From JANRIZ01 sp033764445 (GTDB lineage Bacteria > Verrucomicrobiota > Verrucomicrobiia > JAWXBN01): a DNA stretch of 9,752 nucleotides. Under the pieces are notes generated by a model that worked only from the letters and a program-made list of their open reading frames with translations, made no database searches and was not told the origin of the DNA. Numbering within the stretch: position 1 is the first letter of the stretch; each line of letters begins with the position of its first letter. Positions 6,828-9,752 of the stretch are shown piece by piece. The stretch spans positions 1-9,752 of the forward strand of contig JANRIZ010000130.1 in the NCBI GenBank assembly GCA_033764445.1. Reading direction: 5' to 3'. The translations under genes and the position numbers were made by a program.

Positions 6828-7940
6828 ATGGCGGAACCACTCAAAAACAGTTACGGACCGGAAATCCCGAAGCGTCTGGCGGACCAGATCGCCAGGGTAT
6901 CCGCAAAGTTCAATGCAAAGGCCTTTTTGCGGGAGGTCATGGACGGATACCTGGATTTGGAACTGATGCCCCGGGGCCGGCACATCGCCCGGGTCCTCGC
7001 CCGCCATCTGCCGGCGGATTTCCCGGCGGCGGTGGACATTCTCCTCCGGTCATTGGGGGAAAACCCGCAACGGAATCCGGAGCCGGGAATGTCCTCCTTT
7101 TTCTACCTGCCCCACTGCCATTTCGTGGCGGAAAACGGGCTCGCGCATTTTGAGGAATCCATGCGGGCGTACCACGTGCTGACGAAGCTTTTTACGGCGG
7201 AGTTCAGCATCCGCCCTTTTCTGGAAAAACACGAAAAACGGACGCTCGCCCGGCTGCATGAGTGGGCCTCCGACCCGGACGAACATGTGCGGAGACTGGT
7301 CTCCGAAGGGACCCGGCCCCGGCTGCCCTGGGCGGCGCGACTGCGCTCCTTCCAAAAAAATCCGGCCCCGGTTCTGGAATTGCTGGAGTTGTTAAAGGAT
7401 GATCCCTCGGAATATGTCCGCCGGTCCGTGGCCAACAACCTCAACGACATCGGCAAGGACCATCCCCGGCTTCTGGTGCAAACCGCCCGGCGCTGGCTCA
7501 GGGGGGCCGGAACCCAGCGGCGGCGTCTGATCCGCCATGCCCTGCGGTCCGCGGTCAAACAGGGTGACCCCGCAGCGCTCCACGCGCTGGGTTATGGCGA
7601 AAAAGCCGCCGTGACCGTGCAAAATGCGGCGATCGTCCCGGCGCGGGTCCGTGTCGGGGGGAATGTCCTTCTGCAATTTGATCTGCAAAGCCGCAGCCGG
7701 TCCGGGCAGCGGGTGATGGTGGATTTCCAGGTGCATTTTGTGAAAGACGGCGGACGGACCCGTCCGAAGGTTTTCAAGCTCAAGGCGGTGGAACTGGGTC
7801 CGGGAGAACACGCCTCCTTCAAAAAAAGTGTCTCGCTGCGGAAGATGACCACCCGTCGGCACCATCCCGGCAAACACCGGGTGGACCTCCTGCTCAACGG
7901 GGCGGTTTATCCTTTGGGCGCATTTGATCTGCTTCCGTAA
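6828..7940 (+). CDS. AlkC-like DNA alkylation repair glycosylase with C-terminal Ig-like domain
   Basis: This 370 aa protein belongs to the HEAT-like-repeat (ALK) DNA glycosylases, which excise cationic alkylated bases such as 3-methyladenine without flipping the base out. Helical repeats occupy about residues 15-250. The signature 'LHEWASDPDEHVRRLVSEG' (143-161) is followed by 'RPRLPWA' (163-169) and 'YVRRSVANNLNDIGKDHP' (196-213). These are characteristic of the AlkC branch and include the Trp/Asp region used in catalysis by this superfamily. From about 260 onward the sequence turns beta-rich ('VRVGGNVLLQFDL', 'VMVDFQVHFVK', 'HRVDLLLNG'). This matches the Ig-like domain described in one AlkC subgroup, where it contributes to DNA binding. 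No signal peptide is present, so it is cytoplasmic. The start lies 8 bp after the GNAT stop with a weak AGGA upstream. The AlkC call is likely; AlkD-like is the alternative but would lack the Ig-like domain. Confidence 0.88.
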   Translation: MAEPLKNSYGPEIPKRLADQIARVSAKFNAKAFLREVMDGYLDLELMPRGRHIARVLARHLPADFPAAVDILLRSLGENPQRNPEPGMSSFFYLPHCHFVAENGLAHFEESMRAYHVLTKLFTAEFSIRPFLEKHEKRTLARLHEWASDPDEHVRRLVSEGTRPRLPWAARLRSFQKNPAPVLELLELLKDDPSEYVRRSVANNLNDIGKDHPRLLVQTARRWLRGAGTQRRRLIRHALRSAVKQGDPAALHALGYGEKAAVTVQNAAIVPARVRVGGNVLLQFDLQSRSRSGQRVMVDFQVHFVKDGGRTRPKVFKLKAVELGPGEHASFKKSVSLRKMTTRRHHPGKHRVDLLLNGAVYPLGAFDLLP

Positions 7941-8049
7941 CCGCCCGCGGGAAACATTCGTCACGGATTTGTAACCGTTCAACAGACGCACGCACCAATA
8001 GTCATTCTTTCAACGCAAAAGGTGGCGATTGGTGTAGCATGTCCTCCTC

Positions 8050-8484
8050 ATGAAAGTCCTGGTTGTCACCACCAACATCCTGACGGGAGCGACCATATCC
8101 AACTTCCTTCTGCTCAAAAGGATGAAGGGGGTTTTGTGCACCACCCACCGGACCTTTGACATGGAGCAGCCCCATTTGGATACGTACGGGGCGGTGATGC
8201 TGGATCTGGAGCACCAGCCCATCGGGTTGGACACCTTGGAAGTTTTAAAGACCTCCGAGTTCCAGGGGGCGCGGATCATTCTGGTCGACAGCATGGACCG
8301 ACGGGCCAATGGAAAGGTTTTTACCGGACGAACGATGGTTGTCGGCAAACCCTTCAACCCGCACATGGTTCTTTCATTTTTGGAGTCGCTCAGCGATGTC
8401 GGGGAAGCCCCGCGCGGCTATTATGCCCGGGAAAATGCCGATGAAATCCATCTCGGGCGCATGGCACTGACCCCGACCCAGTAG
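8050..8484 (+). CDS. Stand-alone receiver-like (pseudo-receiver) protein
   Basis: The protein has 144 aa and no output domain. The pattern of a response-regulator receiver fold is visible: strand 1 'MKVLVVTTN' (1-9), strand 3 'YGAVMLDLEHQPIG' (46-59) with Asp52 at the phosphoacceptor position, strand 4 'ARIILVDSM' (74-82) with Ser81 at the switch Ser/Thr position, and 'VVGKPFNP' (97-104) with Lys100 in the conserved K-P-F loop. The acidic pair that normally follows strand 1 and binds Mg2+ is replaced by Thr7-Thr8, so phosphorylation may be impaired or lost. The C-terminal tail from about 118 is charged and has no recognisable domain. The start ATG 8050 has no good Shine-Dalgarno and overlaps a five-codon frame (8039-8053). 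No histidine kinase is nearby. The assignment rests on motif pattern only and is moderately secure. Confidence 0.75.
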   Translation: MKVLVVTTNILTGATISNFLLLKRMKGVLCTTHRTFDMEQPHLDTYGAVMLDLEHQPIGLDTLEVLKTSEFQGARIILVDSMDRRANGKVFTGRTMVVGKPFNPHMVLSFLESLSDVGEAPRGYYARENADEIHLGRMALTPTQ

Positions 8485-8507
8485 ACCCTTTCCCCTGATA
8501 AGGAATA

Positions 8508-8572
8508 CCGATGGGCAAACCCAGTCGTGAGGTATGTGAGAGATCCCCCAAGGTGAGGGGTTGATCCATCGG
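8508..8572 (+). ncRNA. Candidate structured RNA element (unassigned)
   Basis: In the gap after the receiver-like gene, CCGATGG (8508-8514) is exactly complementary to CCATCGG (8566-8572), giving a possible 7 bp closing helix. Inside it, GATCCCCC (8542-8549) pairs with GGGG and GATC (8557-8566) around a 7-base loop and a TT bulge, sharing only base 8566 with the outer helix. A competing small hairpin TGGG-CAAA-CCCA (8512-8523) excludes the outer helix. The element ends 6 bases before a strong terminator. It might be a small RNA, the 3' UTR of the receiver-like gene, or the sensor part of an attenuator for the gene at 8683. It does not match a riboswitch consensus I know. Confidence 0.35.
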
Positions 8573-8578
8573 GACATG

Positions 8579-8620
8579 CCCCTTCTCCGCATGTGAGGTG
8601 CGGGGGAGGGGATTTTTTTT
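8579..8620 (+). terminator. Rho-independent terminator
   Basis: A 13 bp stem pairs CCCCTTCTCCGCA (8579-8591) with TGCGGGGGAGGGG (8599-8611), with only two G·U wobbles. It has a 7-base loop and is followed directly by A and eight T (8613-8620). This is the clearest terminator in the window. It lies 95 bp after the receiver-like gene and 62 bp before the next start, so it either ends that gene or a short RNA, or attenuates the downstream operon. The GC-rich stem is not symmetric as a terminator on the minus strand, because no T-run follows it there. Confidence 0.9.
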
Positions 8621-8672
8621 CAAAGTCCAGTTCCTCCTTGCCCGGCGAATATTCCTGGTCGATACTTGTTTC

Positions 8673-8677
8673 AAGGA
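8673..8677 (+). promoter_or_regulatory. Shine-Dalgarno deciding the start at 8683
   Basis: AAGGA lies 5 bases before ATG 8683. The frame is open back to 8593, but a start there would lie inside the terminator hairpin and add a low-complexity Ser-rich leader that looks untranslated. The site therefore supports the shorter protein. Confidence 0.65.
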
Positions 8678-8682
8678 CGTCC

Positions 8683-9054
8683 ATGGAAATTCTCAAACCA
8701 GAAGTTGTCGGCAAGGAGCCTCCCCCCTCGCTTCCGGGGGAGACATCCAAAACCCTCATCCACCCCCTTTCGGCCATGATCCTGGTGGGGATCGACAGCC
8801 TGTGGACCCTGGCGGAATGGAATGTGCTGGCCTGGATCATCACCATCCCGCTGTCATTTGTGGCCGTTTTTGTGCCGGTGATCCTGATCCAGAAATTCAT
8901 CAACCGGGACGGCTCCTTTCATTCCATTGCCGTGGCCTCGTCCCTCGCGGTGCTGGCGGCCGTCCCCATGCCGATTACGGGCACGGTTGCGGGCATGGCC
9001 ATTCTCGCCTATGCAGGCGTCAAAAAATTCTGGTTTCTGCCCGGGAAAAAATAA
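8683..9054 (+). CDS. Small hypothetical membrane protein (123 aa)
   Basis: I do not recognise this family. After a short Pro-rich N-terminus (1-25) the protein is mostly hydrophobic: a possible membrane-associated segment 'HPLSAMILVGIDSLWTLAEW' (27-46), a clear helix at about 48-70, and a pair of helices or a long hairpin at about 83-113. A conserved-looking 'PMPITGTVAG' (95-104) sits at the turn. The tail is basic (VKKFWFLPGKK), consistent with the positive-inside rule placing the C-terminus in the cytoplasm. ATG 8683 is chosen over the upstream frame opening because of the AAGGA site and because the upstream frame overlaps the terminator. It is followed after 12 bp by the DUF4230-like gene and is probably co-transcribed with it, which suggests the two act at the same membrane. 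Confidence 0.8.
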   Translation: MEILKPEVVGKEPPPSLPGETSKTLIHPLSAMILVGIDSLWTLAEWNVLAWIITIPLSFVAVFVPVILIQKFINRDGSFHSIAVASSLAVLAAVPMPITGTVAGMAILAYAGVKKFWFLPGKK

Positions 9055-9066
9055 CAGGGGGTGGTC

Positions 9067-9723
9067 ATGAATTCCTCCAACACCCCCCGAACACTGATCG
9101 CTGTGGGCATTGTCACAGCCTTGGTGCTGCTGTCGCTGGCGGTTCTCGTGTACGTGGCCTTTGTGAAGGTTCCCGAAAAGGGGTATCACCTGGGAAAACA
9201 GGTGGCCACCGACCTCGCCAGGGCCTTCCAGTTCACCCCGGAGGTCCGCGTCAACGAACGGATCATCCTCGCGCAAAATGCGCCGATTCTCGAGCTGGCC
9301 ACGGTCAAAAGACAGTTTGCCCAGAAAAACACCTGGGAACACCGCTGGCTGGGCAGTCACAAAAAAATCGTCCTCGAGGGGACCTATGAGGCCAAGGCCG
9401 GGTTCGATCTGCGCGAGCCTTTCACCATTTTTGTGGATTCCCGCACTAATACGGTCCGTGCCCGCATGAGTCCGCCCCGGATTCTTTCGGTGCAGCGTCT
9501 GCGCCTGCACGAGTTCCGCGGGGAGGACGGATGGTGGAACAAAATCACCGATGAGGAGCGGGCCCAGGCTTTGAACGAACTGGATGCCAAAGCCCGCAGG
9601 AATGTCCGGGAATCCGACATCCTCGACGAGGCGCGCCGCACGGTCGAGGAACGCATCCGCGAAATCGTCCTGCGCAACGGGGCCAAGGCGGAGTTCGAGT
9701 ACGTGGACAAAGTCAAACCCTGA
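9067..9723 (+). CDS. DUF4230-like membrane-anchored protein (218 aa)
   Basis: An N-terminal membrane helix (about residues 10-32) anchors a soluble domain outside the cytoplasm or at its face. The domain follows the DUF4230 pattern: 'ILELATVKRQF' (74-84), 'IVLEGTYEAKAGFDLREPF' (101-119), 'IFVDSRTNTVRARMSPPRIL' (121-140), then a charged helical region (about 160-200) and a final beta strand 'KAEFEYV' (207-213). The function of this family is not established. The frame can be extended to a GTG at 9061, but ATG 9067 is preferred because the G-rich AGGGGGTGG (9056-9064) is then upstream as ribosome binding site. The gene follows the small membrane protein by 12 bp and its stop overlaps the next start (TGATG), so all three are probably one operon. 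Confidence 0.82.
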   Translation: MNSSNTPRTLIAVGIVTALVLLSLAVLVYVAFVKVPEKGYHLGKQVATDLARAFQFTPEVRVNERIILAQNAPILELATVKRQFAQKNTWEHRWLGSHKKIVLEGTYEAKAGFDLREPFTIFVDSRTNTVRARMSPPRILSVQRLRLHEFRGEDGWWNKITDEERAQALNELDAKARRNVRESDILDEARRTVEERIREIVLRNGAKAEFEYVDKVKP

Positions 9724-9752
9724 TGTTGATCCGCTGGCTGGTCCGGGATGAA
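9723..9752 (+). CDS. Start of a further gene (partial, 10 codons)
   Basis: An ATG at 9723-9725 shares one base with the TGA of the DUF4230-like gene (TGATG) and stays open for ten codons (MLIRWLVRDE) to the right edge. The stop/start overlap is typical of translationally coupled genes and the short peptide looks like a plausible N-terminus. Too little is visible to name it. Confidence 0.45.
   Translation, partial: MLIRWLVRDE

Noticed and set aside
7941..8049. Terminator after the AlkC-like gene
   Set aside because: Only short inverted segments (CCCGCGGG; ACGG...CCGT) are present with no T-run. I see no convincing terminator or promoter in this 109 bp gap.
8508..8572. Cyclic di-GMP (GEMM-I) riboswitch, because of the GGGCAAACCC segment
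   Set aside because: The GCAAACC string is present, but the second conserved core (GGACGCAAAGC), the GNRA-capped stem between them and the tetraloop receptor are missing. The match is not enough.

Overview
The window is a GC-rich stretch of a diderm (outer-membrane-bearing) bacterium. The evidence for a diderm is a PqiA/PqiB-type MCE lipid-transport operon and a membrane-anchored diheme cytochrome c. Several starts lack a clear Shine-Dalgarno sequence, and the gene mix (split pqiA, YitH-like GNAT, AlkC-like glycosylase, DUF4230 protein) would fit a free-living Verrucomicrobiota or similar lineage. No marker gene is present, so the phylum is a guess. I see no mobile element, CRISPR array, rRNA or tRNA.

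Minus-strand block (5843 down to 1): six tightly packed genes read leftwards and probably form one operon. In order of transcription they are the first PqiA domain protein, the second PqiA domain protein (ATGA overlap), a PqiB-like MCE protein (ATGA overlap), a TsdA-like diheme cytochrome c (14 bp gap), a patatin-like phospholipase (67 bp gap, very strong ribosome binding site), and an unrecognised protein that runs off the left edge (20 bp gap). The theme appears to be envelope lipid: MCE proteins move lipid between membranes and patatins hydrolyse acyl lipids. The cytochrome is the odd member. PqiA, normally one two-domain protein, is split in two. PqiB shows four MCE-like repeats in an A-B-A-B pattern rather than the three MCE domains plus C-terminal helical region of E. 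coli PqiB. No PqiC-like lipoprotein gene is visible.

Plus-strand block (5950 to 9752): a divergent intergenic gap leads to a GNAT acetyltransferase with a YitH-type second domain. Eight bases later comes an AlkC-like DNA glycosylase with HEAT-like repeats and a C-terminal Ig-like domain. A small stand-alone receiver-like protein follows, lacking the usual N-terminal acidic pair. The 198 bp after it hold a potentially structured RNA and a textbook rho-independent terminator (8579-8620). Finally there is a small multi-spanning membrane protein, a DUF4230-like membrane-anchored protein and the first ten codons of another gene, spaced as an operon.

The most interesting parts are the MCE operon with its unusual PqiB architecture and redox and phospholipase partners, the unknown protein paired with the patatin, and the structured intergenic RNA. 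Each gene's family is fairly clear except for the two hypotheticals. The proposal that the minus-strand genes form one functional system is inference from gene order.
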